A stretch of DNA of 60,000 nucleotides from Owenia fusiformis (Eukaryota > Annelida > Polychaeta > Sabellida > Oweniidae). Within the stretch, counting starts at the first letter, position 1. Each line of letters starts with the position of its first letter. The notes under the pieces are model-generated. The model worked only from the letters and a program-made list of their open reading frames with translations. It did not search any database and was not told the DNA's origin. Shown here one piece after another: positions 1 to 11,400 of the stretch. Position numbers and translations under genes: made by a program. The stretch covers positions 29,825,985 through 29,885,984 of the forward strand of contig CAIIXF020000004.1 of assembly GCA_903813345.2 (NCBI GenBank), written 5' to 3'.

Positions 1-1
1 A

Positions 2-841
2 TATATGCCTCTTAGAGCAAAGACTATCATCACAAAAAAGAAGGTTTGGGGTATAATCGCAGTAATCGGGAGCTGCGCTGTTTTAGTCAACGTCCATACG
101 CTAGTCACGTATGATCTCGTGTCAGTCAACGTTCCTGAAGGCGAAGTGGTAATTTGTTTGTGCCCTGCTAGATATTGTCACTTTGCGAGATATGTGGCAG
201 TGTGGATTGACGCCATATTTGCGTCATATCTCCCATTTACCATCCTGATAATATCTAACATCTTTATCATTAAGGAAATCACGAAAACATCAACGAAAAA
301 GAAGAGATTAGCCCGCGGATCTTCGCAGAGCTCAATAAAAGCGAACGATGATCAAACGAGGTCATTAACCATCATGCTTTTGGCTATCAGTGTAATTTTT
401 CTACTCCTTACAAGTCCAGTTACAGTATTTTTAGGAGGATACGACCATTTCAAACGACAGCTTAACGGTGACCAAAAGCTTAAACTACAATTCCAACTAA
501 CAAATGTGGTGGTTCACATAATTTGGTACTTAAATAGTTCTGTGAATTTTCTCATGTATTGCGTCAGCGGAAGTAGATTCAGGCAAGAGTTATTCGTGTT
601 ACTTTGCCGCCAAAAACGCAAACGACATTTCGACTTCCGGGAGAATTCGATTGATAATAGCTACAGATGCAATGACGAACCTGCAGAAAGTGACCGCTCG
701 TTAGTAAAATCAAACGCTGGACATATCCGGGCATCGAATGGATTGGGGAAAATTGACCAATCAAGCGCCACAACTGGAAGTAGTTCCGAACAGAGTCAAG
801 CAAGAGGGTCACTTATTCAAATGAACCAACAGATTATATAG
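2..841 (+). CDS. Rhodopsin-class (class A) GPCR, C-terminal half, partial at window edge
   Basis: The reading frame is open to base 2, so the first ATG at 5 is probably internal. The sequence starts in the second intracellular loop (PLRAKTIITKKKVW) and runs through TM4 (about residues 14-36), a cysteine-containing extracellular loop 2, TM5 (about 66-90), a basic loop 3, TM6 with a conserved proline (LLTSPVTVF, about 125-145) and TM7. TM7 reads LNSSVNFLMYC, a variant of NPxxY, followed by the helix-8-like SGSRFRQEL and a long Ser-rich tail of about 75 residues with basic patches. The NSSVNF..YC..G..FR pattern is typical of neuropeptide-type class A receptors expanded in lophotrochozoans. Ligand and subfamily cannot be named from this half. 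The DRY motif and TM1-3 lie upstream of the window. The stop is TAG at 839-841. The gene is probably intronless in this part. Confidence 0.85.
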   Translation, partial: YMPLRAKTIITKKKVWGIIAVIGSCAVLVNVHTLVTYDLVSVNVPEGEVVICLCPARYCHFARYVAVWIDAIFASYLPFTILIISNIFIIKEITKTSTKKKRLARGSSQSSIKANDDQTRSLTIMLLAISVIFLLLTSPVTVFLGGYDHFKRQLNGDQKLKLQFQLTNVVVHIIWYLNSSVNFLMYCVSGSRFRQELFVLLCRQKRKRHFDFRENSIDNSYRCNDEPAESDRSLVKSNAGHIRASNGLGKIDQSSATTGSSSEQSQARGSLIQMNQQII

Positions 842-2092
842 TATTCAAATTATCTTTATGCTCAATTTAAAATCAAGGATATGATTGGAAAAACTTTAAT
901 ATTTCAAAACAGCATAACACGGAGTATTTAAGGCTATTTCAGACATGTAACATATATTTAAATAAGTCTTTATTACATAGTACAGGTTATTTTTCATGTC
1001 GAGGAACTACAATCTTTGGATTAAAATTTGAGGACCAATTATTTACACATACACTCAATATTCTTCTTACTTTGGTCAATTAGCTGCATTTTGTGAGTAT
1101 AGAAGCTGAGATCATTAATGAGGTAATTGACCATCTTTAGGCACGGCTGCACCTTCTGAGTGATATTTTGGAACTACGTTCAGTGCATTCGCACAAAGTG
1201 CTTTCAGGTGTTCTCGACGATCATTGTTTCCATTCAGGTTTTAAACAGTTTCTCCTTTCTTCCTTTTCCAGCTCATTATTAATATATGACTTTAAAGTTT
1301 CATGTTATGCTTTGCTCTTGCCTGTTCATATCATCCAATAGCATTTCATAGAGCGTTTGAGATGTTTTTGCTCAGAGGCCAGGAATTTAAGTCATCTGAT
1401 TTTCACTAGGTATTTAACCATTGTCTATTTTTTATTTTTCATATATCTCCATATATATGAGCAACCATGTATTACTATAAATAATATAAAATAGCATATT
1501 AATAGGAACATGAAACCAAGTAATTTCAGCCACAATTGCTGTCTAACATTCCCCACATCCCGCTCCAAATCGATAAAGTTGAGTAATTGGTGATACGAGG
1601 TGGCTTCGTGAGAATGCAAAAAACGTTTTAAGGCCATGGGCAACAGCTACGGGCAAGTTTAAAAAGGAATAGTCATTAGCCAGAAGCATGGTATTCCACC
1701 TGCGTTGGCGACAGCGCTACAAACTTCTTTTATCAGGTTATAAAGGCAATAAACATATGCCTTTTCAATTAGACCAGTTCCTCGTTTTTGTTTCCAATTT
1801 CATTTCTATTCAGTTTCCGGGCGAGGGCCGCCTGAGTGCGCAATGTACGTGTGCGGATGCTTTTCTAAGGTTGGCGGACATAATAATTGATTTAACGCCT
1901 GTGTAAATGAAGAGTAATATTACAAATATGTCTGAATGAGGAGATTCCACGTCCATAACATTATAACATTATCTATAAATATCCTACCAATATAATAGAA
2001 TTATCAATATTGTGATAGAATTGTCACATTTGAACATAAATTAATAGCGTTACCCCCAACACTCCCATAAAACGGTAAATATAACTAGCTAC
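842..2092. other. Intergenic, no feature recognised
   Basis: AT-rich sequence downstream of the receptor. Short open frames on both strands (for example around 1425-1643 and 1688-1906) show no recognisable motif and no splice context. No repeat structure was seen by eye. Confidence 0.5.
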
Positions 2093-2202
2093 GTGTACAT
2101 TCCCATAACAAACGAGTATGTGAGGTATCATTTGCAATATACTCGGGTGTACATTCCCATAACAAACGAGTATGCGAAGTATCATTTGCAATATTCTCGG
2201 GA
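2093..2202. repeat. 54-bp tandem duplication
   Basis: Two nearly identical adjacent copies beginning GTGTACATTCCCATAAC at 2093 and 2147 (period 54), ending in ACTCGGG/TTCTCGGG. Only a few substitutions separate them. Because 54 is a multiple of 3, an open frame runs through, but it has no other coding character. Confidence 0.85.
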
Positions 2203-2651
2203 GTCTTGGCATGGTTCAAGTGATTTTATAACCAATGCATTATTTAAGGATTTAAGCCCTGGACTCAGTGCATTGTTTGCTGAATCATACCATGAAGGTG
2301 TTGTTTCTAAACCTTTGCAAAGTTTAGTAATAGCGCCTGAGTGGAATGAAGCAGCTACAATGCATTGTGTCTTGGGCTTAAATTCTTTTCACACATTGCT
2401 TTTTTTTTTTATAAAATCATCCAAAAGGAACGAGATCACTAAAAGAACACATTTTCTTTGGATAATAATACCGACATCGAGGGAATCGACGGTATGGTGC
2501 ACTTTTCCCTTGCTAAGGCTCAAATAATGAAATAAGTACCGGAAGTAAGGTGCTAACTTATATAAAGCAAATAAGGATGATAAATTAAATAAACTGAATA
2601 ATGAGATAAATAAAGTAAATTACTTAAATAAATTAAAGTACATTAAGTAAA

Positions 2652-3320
2652 TAGTACCCCACACAAGTTTTTGATAATAACTTTGACCCCTGATTTGAAC
2701 ACTCTATCCTGAACTATTTGTTATTAAATTTAGCACACATAAACTAGAGGAAATTTCCAACATTGGAAATTTTTTATTAAGCCATATGATTAATAATGGT
2801 TAAATGGCAGTAAGTTCAAAATGCTACACAGTTACCAGTGTTTTACCAAATTGCTACATTGTTTGAATGACTATGACGTTACAGCTGTACAGAACATTTA
2901 CTTGTATATAGTTAAGTTCATTAGAGTCTTCTGAGTACAGAAATGCAAGGATTTGCAAGTGGTGAGGCTAACCCAAGTAAAACATATACTATTCATAAGT
3001 ACCATAAATACAGGACTGTTTTGAGATGAAATTCAATAAGATGAATATTGATCAGATAATGAGATAAAAGTCAATAAAATTGTTAAAATGAACAATTCAT
3101 AGAATGATTTTATGACGTCAATTTGGTGAAAACCCATTAATGACACCTTTGATTTGATTACTTGTAATTTTATTGTTATTGAAGTAAAATAAAAACAAAA
3201 TATTTCCAATGTTGGAAATTTCCTTTAGTTTATGTGTGCTAAATTTAATAACAAATAGTCAAGGATAGAGTGTTCAAATCACGGGTCAAAGTTATTATCA
3301 AAAACTTGTGTGGGGTACTA
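2652..3320. mobile_element. Foldback MITE, 669 bp, about 119-bp TIRs
   Basis: The left arm 2652-2770 starts TAGTACCCCACACAAG. The right arm 3202-3320 ends CTTGTGTGGGGTACTA. The arms are near-perfect reverse complements over about 119 bp with only about four differences, and both end at TTTCCAACATTGGAAA-like palindromes. The outer TA on each side may be the target duplication, which would fit a Tc1/mariner-derived MITE. The interior (about 430 bp) has no coding sequence. Confidence 0.85.
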
Positions 3321-5499
3321 TGAACTAGGTAACATGAGCTACACGTATGTTACTTGTATGAGGACGTCTGACGTCATATACTGGTTATTTGTCTCCTTCG
3401 TAGTTTTCTTTACCCGATTTATTATTAAAAAGATAATAGGAAAGTTGTATAGTTCTAGTTTAAGGTACGAGAGTTGGATAATAATCCTCGTTCCAGGTAT
3501 CCTCGGAGATCATAACATTACGCGTTCATTTAAAATTTCTCTCAGAAACGAGTGGCTTGACTCCCTAATATGTTTATATTGATATGTGTACACGAAATGT
3601 GTAAAATTATGGTTCTATGTGGACTATTTTCACCCCATTTGTCTCAATTGTCCCCATTGAGTATGACGGTGTGAGACATTGTTATAATTAGTTAATTTCC
3701 TTATTGAGAAGTGGACAACAATTCCTGGGTGTCAAAAGTACAGAATGACACAAAAATGCCACCCTCATCCTGTCTGCATAAATTCTGACTTCTTTCTTAG
3801 AACAGTAAAACCATACTCCATTGAACAATTGTACAAGATGTCCATTCAGAAAGAAGAAAAAAAAAATCAGAAACCATACAGACAAAAAAGTCATACACCA
3901 TTATATGGATAGCACGTTTTACAAGTGTCACCCTGTATTACACATTTCCGTTCAAGTTCTCTTATGATCCATCGGATAGAACGTCATTATCTTCACATTA
4001 CAAAGATAAAAAATAAGTGATGTGAAAACGACAGATTTTTACTGAGCTTAGAAAACCTGAAATCAATTAAGTTGTCTATAGTCTTGTGATTTATGCCCTA
4101 TGTCACTTTGACCTACAGGCAAGACAAAAAAATTAACAGCCACGTATTTACTAATTGGACTTTTATTTATATCTGTCTACGCGCATTACAAATAATTGTT
4201 AGCGCTTTTAGTAAATGGCTGTTTTATTGGGATAGAGATTGCTCAGTTATATTGCAAAATAGATAAGACTGATACATTAATTATTATTTATTTTGATGAT
4301 TACCGAAGTACAATTTTTAACAGCGGTACAGGATGTTAACAAGTGCGTTAATATCCTGACCAGCCTCGCATTTTTCCATATTAGAAAATCGAACATTATT
4401 TACTGAATGTCTTTGCATCTCATAGCGGCTGATGCATGCACCTCCTCTCCATAAGTTTTGCAACCGGAAGTTTTGATTGGTCTAAATTCTGTTCCTTTAC
4501 AACAGTTTGGAAAATTGGTCATAAACATAAAGCTTAAAGGTGACTCAAAGGGATTTCCAATTTTACTTGCAGGCCTAGACTGATATAATATGGTGGAACG
4601 TTTATTAAACATTTTTACAAGTTACTTTTACTATGCATCCATTACTTTTAGATATCACCAGCAAAATTCGCGAAACGTCAAAATATGTTATTGAGTTGGT
4701 TATTTTCAAGATGGCTTCGTTCAGGAAGTCGAATGATCTTGCAAATACGCATGCGTGTCCGCATGCGCCTACGTGCTTAGAGATTCGACTTCTGGCTAAT
4801 GCGTCCCCATGCGTATTAACGAGATAATTAGAACCATGTAAGAAGTCATCTTTAAAATAACCCACTCGATAACATTTTTCGTCAATAAATTCCCTACAAC
4901 GATACTTTAGGATGTCATACATCGATTGAAGTAGTGTACGTGTTTTCATGATTTCTTTGATTTGTTTGAAAGATGATGAATGTAGACAGGGAATATCAAG
5001 ATTTTTTGCTTTGTGCAAATAAAGTAAGCGATAGATCACCAAACGACGTTTCAACGTTTACCAACACGAACGTTTACCTTATGCAGTCGAACTGATTCCG
5101 GTAGGTTATAGCTAAAAAAGTTACAACTTAATGTGGCGTTGGATCACCAAAAGCTGATTTACACACCCCTTTTCACTCCCCTTTTGGATAAATTAAATAA
5201 ACTGTTCATGTGTTACGAATTAAAAACATTATCCAATTTGTCAATAATACACAATTAAGATTTCATTATTTCAAGGCTTAAATAACCCGCTTTCAAAAAA
5301 GACTCCCAGTGTGAAAGAAATGATGGTCCTCTGGGGATTATGGTCCCCTTTCTAAACGGCCCTTGCTGGCCCTGATTGTGTATAAGATAATAAGGGAAAG
5401 AGTTGTATTTAGGTCACCATATACATCAATGGAGAGTAGGACCATAATTTGATAGGACCTCCTACCCTTTTACACCTGCTGTTAGATTTATCGAGAGGG
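3321..5499. other. Intergenic, no confirmed gene
   Basis: No recognisable gene. A 149-codon open frame on the minus strand (4605-5054) is the longest but has no identifiable domain, no supporting splice context and ordinary AT-rich composition. It could be a chance ORF or a relic. Confidence 0.4.
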
Positions 5500-6195
5500 A
5501 TGTACTGTATACCCGATTGTAGCAGAAGATCATAGAAACTAACTCAAGGTAAGTAATTAACAACTTATGGAGGGGAGTGTTTACCTGAATGTAGCAGTAG
5601 ATCACAGAAACTAACTCAATGTAAGTAATTTAGAAATTATGGAGGTGAGTGTATACCTGAATGTAGCAATAGATCACAGAAACTAACACAATGTAAGTAA
5701 TTTAGAACTTATGGAGGGGAGTGTTTACCTGAATGTAGCAGTAGATCACAGAAACTAACTCAATGTAAGTAATTTAGAACTTATGGAGGGGAGTGTTTAC
5801 CTGAATGTAGCAGTAGATCACAGAAACTAACTCAATGTAAGTAATTAACAACTTATGGAGGGGAGTGTATACCTGAATGTAGCAGTAGATCACAGAAACT
5901 AACTCAATGTAAGTAATTAACAACTTATGGAGGGGAGTGTTTACCTGAATGTAGCAGTAGATCACAGAAACTAACTCAATGTAAGTAATTAACAACTTAT
6001 GGAGGGGAGTGTATACCTGAATGTAGCAGTAGATCACAGAAACTAACTCAATGTAAGTAATTAACAACTTATGGAGGGGAGTGTTTACCTGAATGTAGCA
6101 GTAGATCACAGAAACTAACTCAATGTATGTAATTTAGAACTTATGGAGGGGAGTGTTTACCTGAATGTAGCAGAAGATCACAGAAACTAACTCAA
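5500..6195. repeat. 72-bp minisatellite, about 9-10 copies
   Basis: The unit contains GGAGGGGAGTGT, CCTGAATGTAGCAG and CACAGAAACTAACTCAATG. Units are spaced 72 bp apart (for example GGAGG at 5569 and 5641). First and last copies are diverged, inner copies almost identical. Since 72 is a multiple of 3, an open frame persists across several copies on the minus strand, which is a by-product of the period rather than evidence of a protein. Confidence 0.92.
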
Positions 6196-6412
6196 GTAAT
6201 AAAGAAAGTAATTAGGATTGCGTACATTACTAAAATATATTGTTTTAATATATCATTCATGGTAAATTAGCACTTTCAATAAGATTTATTTCTACTTAAT
6301 ACAGCGAAAAAGTTGAATCGAAACACGCTATCTTTGAAATATTTATTAAGGATCGGAGGTTGACAAATTCCAAAATTCACAAGGGAGTTATTATTATTAA
6401 TAACTCAATGTT

Positions 6413-6451
6413 AAATTTTCTCTAGAGTTTTTGGAACTCTAGAGAAAATTT
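6413..6451. other. Perfect 17-bp stem hairpin
   Basis: Stem AAATTTTCTCTAGAGTT (6413-6429), 5-nt loop, and exact reverse complement (6435-6451). It lies about 400 bp upstream of the LINE ORF1 start, so it may sit in or beside the LINE 5' UTR. The 5' boundary of the LINE is not defined. Confidence 0.8.
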
Positions 6452-6847
6452 ACTGGATTTAGCAGTGTCGTGGAGCCTTGTGAATGTATACAGACTCACT
6501 AGGGCAGTCATTTATGAAACAAGAAACACTCGGAATCGTACAATTTTGGACGAAACTAAAATCTAACCGTTGGATTTCATACGACGCCATCTTGGTGAAT
6601 AATTTACATCCTGTTTGGGATTATTTGTGACTTCCTAAATTAGGATATTTGGATATTTAGGAGAACCTGCACTGGATTGAACCTTTTGGAGTAAATTTTT
6701 AAAAACGCTAGCTTTTATTCATGTAAGTGTTTTTCATGTAGTGTTTGTCAGAACTTATTCTCGTCGCTTAAATCGAACTATACAAAACTATCATAGTACT
6801 GCCATGCAGCGACATCTTTTAATGAAGTTATAAGTTACGTGGACACT

Positions 6848-8437
6848 ATGAGTCTCGCAAACGCCCTTGCAGAAGGAATGAACACTTACTATGACTTAGA
6901 TGGCCCAGCAAGCCCGAACGGCTCGCCTATGGACTCGACTATACATATTGATGATAGTCAACCTCCCCCTGGGCAACAGTCACTGTTGAGGCTAGATGGC
7001 ATGTTGTCTAACCTTCCCATGGACTTATACATTGAAAAACTACTAGATTCCTGCACTGATACAGGTTTATCCGTCCTTTGCTACCGTGATCACTTGGAAA
7101 CAAAAGCCCGTCTTTTACAAGACTGCCCCGACGGAGATCTCATTCAACGCGTAGGAGGTAAGAAACAGCCTAGGGACCTTAAACTAGCGAAGGACTGTTT
7201 CCTTCTTTGGTCGTTTCTTAATGGTGAATCTTCTTCCGAAGTTGCGCACATTTTTAAGAAAACTCTTACGTCTCCCTCGAGTCAACGTCAGAGTACGTCT
7301 AGCACCCCAATCAGGCAGCTGAATCAACGTTGCACCCAGCCATCTACTGCAAACGTTCAACAAACTCTGACGCGTCAAGCAAGCTTATCTCATGCCGAGT
7401 GCAATTCGAAAATTACCATGCTCCAAGAAAATGTACTTAAACTTGAGGCCGATGTAGATTCTTGCAAAAGCAAGATATCTTCCCTTGATAAACGCCTACA
7501 GGATGTATCCCTGAAACTCGCTGATGTGGAGAATAGACCTAAACCATCCTCAGTGTCGGAATGCTCTCACAAGGATAACGACTCCTTGTCAGCTAGTCTA
7601 CAGGCAATGACAGAGAAAATAGCAAAAATAAACACTGAAGTTGCGTCAATGAAAACCTCTATAGATGTCCTTTCCATTGCAAAAATACTCGAAAATCCTA
7701 AGTCAATTCCTTTATCGAGCACTGCTGTTACCGTCCCAAAGTCTGTATGGGGCCCACCCACGCCTACGACCACGGATCCAGCTAAGCAAAGCTGTACAAT
7801 TACACAAAGTGCAAAAACTGCCGGAACTTCCGTAAGGAGCCAGCCAAACAAAGACATTCATATTGTAGCCTCCAAACCTGGAAAGACACAGGGAAAATCG
7901 ACGTGTGAGATTAACGTAAATACAACCCCTTCATGTAATCTTGAACCAGTGCCATCCTCTTCAAATTCAACATCAAAGAATGTCTGGAAAAAGGCTTCAC
8001 AACTTAACCCTCAAAAGGAGAACGCCCTGGATCGAATGAAACTTTCATCTAAACCTCAGGAGTCTACAACAACTTTGTCCCATTGTAGCATTAACTCGAG
8101 CGATGACGATTTTCGTGCTGTCTCACGTCAACGCCGAACACGCAGTTTTCACATTAGCAGAATTGATCCGAATGTATCTGAACAAAAGGTAAAACAATAC
8201 CTAGCAGACAAGAACATCACGGTTACAATGTTCAGGTTCCTTAACACCACAAACACTCGCTCAAAAACTGCTAAAGTTAACGTTGATGCTCACGATGCTA
8301 AGCACCTTTCAGAATCTACGTTCTGGCCAGAGGGCATACGTTGTCGTCAATGGCTCTCGAACAACCGATATTATGATGAATTCGGCTATGATACATACCG
8401 ATATAACCAGGACCAGCAAGAATCTCATTATGAATAG
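6848..8437 (+). CDS. LINE ORF1 protein (coiled coil, RRM-like C-terminus)
   Basis: 529 aa from the ATG at 6848; an in-frame GTG at 6839 is not a likely start in an animal. ORF1 proteins of LINEs bind the element RNA and assemble the RNP. Visible parts: an acidic N-terminus; a conserved block at about 60-135 ending KQPRDLKLAKDCFLLW; Ser/Gln-rich linkers; heptad-like segments at about 185-230 and 247-274 (coiled coil); and a C-terminal domain at about 430-505 (SFHISRIDPNVSEQKVKQYL ... FWPEGIRCRQW) resembling the RRM-like domain of CR1/L2-type ORF1 proteins. No CCHC zinc knuckle is seen. The frame ends TAG at 8435-8437, overlapping the ORF2 start. Confidence 0.85.
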   Translation: MSLANALAEGMNTYYDLDGPASPNGSPMDSTIHIDDSQPPPGQQSLLRLDGMLSNLPMDLYIEKLLDSCTDTGLSVLCYRDHLETKARLLQDCPDGDLIQRVGGKKQPRDLKLAKDCFLLWSFLNGESSSEVAHIFKKTLTSPSSQRQSTSSTPIRQLNQRCTQPSTANVQQTLTRQASLSHAECNSKITMLQENVLKLEADVDSCKSKISSLDKRLQDVSLKLADVENRPKPSSVSECSHKDNDSLSASLQAMTEKIAKINTEVASMKTSIDVLSIAKILENPKSIPLSSTAVTVPKSVWGPPTPTTTDPAKQSCTITQSAKTAGTSVRSQPNKDIHIVASKPGKTQGKSTCEINVNTTPSCNLEPVPSSSNSTSKNVWKKASQLNPQKENALDRMKLSSKPQESTTTLSHCSINSSDDDFRAVSRQRRTRSFHISRIDPNVSEQKVKQYLADKNITVTMFRFLNTTNTRSKTAKVNVDAHDAKHLSESTFWPEGIRCRQWLSNNRYYDEFGYDTYRYNQDQQESHYE

Positions 8438-11400
8438 AACTGTTTTCCTGTTGTTTTTCACATACTCGATCTGCATTCTCTCGCCTCATTTTATGAAATC
8501 ACATCTTAACTTGTTCTCTTGGAATACGAATGGTATTATGACTAGCGCTGTTCTTCTTGATGAACATCTTTTGAATTTCAACATTGACGTGTGTGCTTTT
8601 TCGGAGCACAAGCTATTCAACGATAACCTTTATTTCCTGAATTCGATCAATGCAAAATTTGATTGTTTTGCAAAATCAGATGCTAGTCTTGATCCATTCA
8701 ATCCATGTAGAATCGGAAAAGGAGGCGTTGCACTTTTATGGAAAAAATCTTTGACACCGAATGTTTCTCGACTTCATAACATTGAATCAGACAGGATTGT
8801 TGGCATTGAGTTAAAACTAAATGATAACGCTTCCTTGTACATTTTTAGTGTGTATTTGCCATCTGCTAATTATCCTTCAACCTTTTTCAGGGAACACCTA
8901 GACCAATTATCAGACTGCATAACATATTTCTCCACGTTAGGTACTGTGGTGGTACTAGGCGATATGAATGCCCACGTTAACGGTCCAAGATGGCTGAAAA
9001 AAGATCTCAATACTCAAAGTAGAATGCTAAATAACATGCTCAATCAAAACGGGTTATGCTCTTTGACTACTTTAGATAGTTGTACTGGGCCTTCATTTTC
9101 ATGTTTACCTAGAAATAAAAGTCCACCCTCTTTAATTGATCACATATGTATTGATAATGCCAAACTTGATATGGTGGAATTTTGCCAAATTATTGCTGGT
9201 GACTGTGAACTTTGTTCTGATCATTTATGTATATTTGCATCATTTAACATTGACATTTATGTGGTGGATAAATTGCTTACTAAGCCAGCTTTAGCTTGGA
9301 ATAAATTAAAATACGAGCAGATAGTAAATGGCTACTCTAACTGTGTATCTTTATCGTTGCAGGGAGTTCTTGAGAAAACACAGAGAGGCCTTTACACTGA
9401 CACATCACAGCTAAATGACGACATTACACGTACATTGAAAAATGCTTCAGATAAACACATTCCTGTTAAAAAATTTGTACCCTATCTTAAGCCCTATTGG
9501 AACTCTGAATTAAAACGTATTCACAAAGACCAGAAAGTCGCCCGTGCCAGATGGTTACGCGATGGACGTCCAAGGGGTATGACATTCGAATCTTTTGCCA
9601 TGTATAAGTCTGCCAAATCCAAGTTCAGGAAAGAGCAGCGTAAACAGCAAGATGAGTGGATCGAATCCGTTTACGCCGAAATAGACACGGCTGATGAGTT
9701 TAATCAGAAACTTATGTGGGCAATTATGAAGCGGAGGCGAAAACGTTCTGTCCCTATTTGCCAAGAACTCGAGGTCGATGGAATTCTCACGCGTAAGCCA
9801 CAAGAAATCGTGAACCGGTTTAAAGATTACTCTGAATTGTTATTTACCGAATTGTGCGATCCAGAATTCAATGATGATTTTAAGCAAGAAATCTCTGATG
9901 AAGTAAGATCCTTTTTACAAATCCCGGTTGTTAAGGAAGACCCAATACTCGGCGAGCCAATTTCCGCATATGAAGTAAAGTCTGTTATAAAAAGCTTAAA
10001 AACCAAGAAAGCCGGTGGTGTTGACAGTTTAACAAACGAACATCTCCTTTACGGTGGAGAAGTTCTGTCCCAAGTATTGGCCTTTTTGTTTAATCTGATT
10101 TCTGAAACGCTGTCCACTCCAGCAGTTTTCAAAGATGGCGTTATTTCTAAATTATTCAAAGCGGGCGGAAAACGTCGTTCTCGTGTTGAAAATTATAGGG
10201 ATATAACCTTACTCCCGGTTATTGAAAAATTATGGGAAAGAATCATTAAAAGTAGAATCCAAATGTTCGAAATACGTAGAGGTTTTCCTATCCTTAAAAG
10301 TGTCCAACAAAATGCTCACCAAGAACAGTTGTGTAGCTTAACGTGCAGTTTCAACTTTACAGAGACTCTTTACAACAATTTAGAACTCGGTAGCAAGGTT
10401 TTCATAGCGTGCATCGACACGAAACGTGCATTCGATACCGTGTGGCATGACGGGCTTTTCTGGAAGATGTACAGGGCAGGTATCACTGGAAAACTCTTTA
10501 GAATCCTCTACGATCTTTTTAAGAACATGAGAGCTAAAATTCAACTTAGTGGGTACTCATCTGAGTGGTTTAAACTACAGCAATCAATAAGGCAAGGGGG
10601 CGTGCTGTCTGGTTGGTACTATCTAGTCTTCATAGACGAACTGCTCCTACAACTGGAGGAGTCTGGACTTGCGGCGTCAATTGGAAGTCTGTGCACGGGG
10701 TGCCCGACCCTTGCAGATGACCTGACTTTAATCGCCATCTCGAAAGGTCATTTACAAACACTTATTGAAATTACCATGAAGTATGCTAACAAATGGAGAT
10801 TTAAGTTCAACCTTGAAAAAAGTACAATCATGACATTAGGTGAATCTTTACAAACACATTTGAAACTTAAGAAGATTAGAAACTGGGACTTTTCCGGCGG
10901 GCAAAGTCTTCAAGAAGTTGACGAAGTAAAACACTTGGGAAACCTTTATAACTCCACACTTTCTGCTGAAGTTAAAGTCAACAAGGCGTGTCAAACTTTA
11001 CGCTCGAGTTTTGCCAGTTTAGTAGGTGTTGGTGTACACCCCCGTGGACTAAACCCCTTAACAGGAGCTAAACTCGCTCGATGCATTTGTATTCCCACAG
11101 CCTTATATGGTGCCGAGCTTTGGTATGAAATGACAAAAACACAAACCCTCCAGCTTGAAAAAGGTCTCAGATTCATCGCTAAAACGCTGCAAGACCAATC
11201 CAAATGGACAAGAACAGACTTAACCTTAGGAATGCTTGGTCTAAACAACATTGAATCAATGATAGATAGTAAAAAATTACTCTTTTTAGGACGCCTTATA
11301 CATCTGAAGCACACTCATTTGGCGAAACGTGTGTTTCTTACCAGACTACATTTAAATGAGACGTCCCCTTCCCAGAAGGGGTTTATTCCTGATATTCACA

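Noticed and set aside
2093-2527. 144-codon plus-strand open frame
   Set aside because: It starts inside a 54-bp tandem duplication and continues through AT-rich sequence with a T run; no protein motif.
4605-5054. 149-codon minus-strand open frame
   Set aside because: No recognisable domain, no splice or promoter support, and not homologous to anything else in the window. Left as unassigned rather than called a gene.
5774-6109. 111-codon open frame with a repeated 24-residue unit
   Set aside because: It is the translation of the 72-bp tandem array; the period being a multiple of 3 keeps the frame open. No start context, flanking exon or conserved feature.
8283-8429. Extended ORF2 start 49 codons upstream
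   Set aside because: This stretch overlaps the conserved ORF1 C-terminus in another frame and adds no endonuclease sequence; the ATG at 8430 is the better start.
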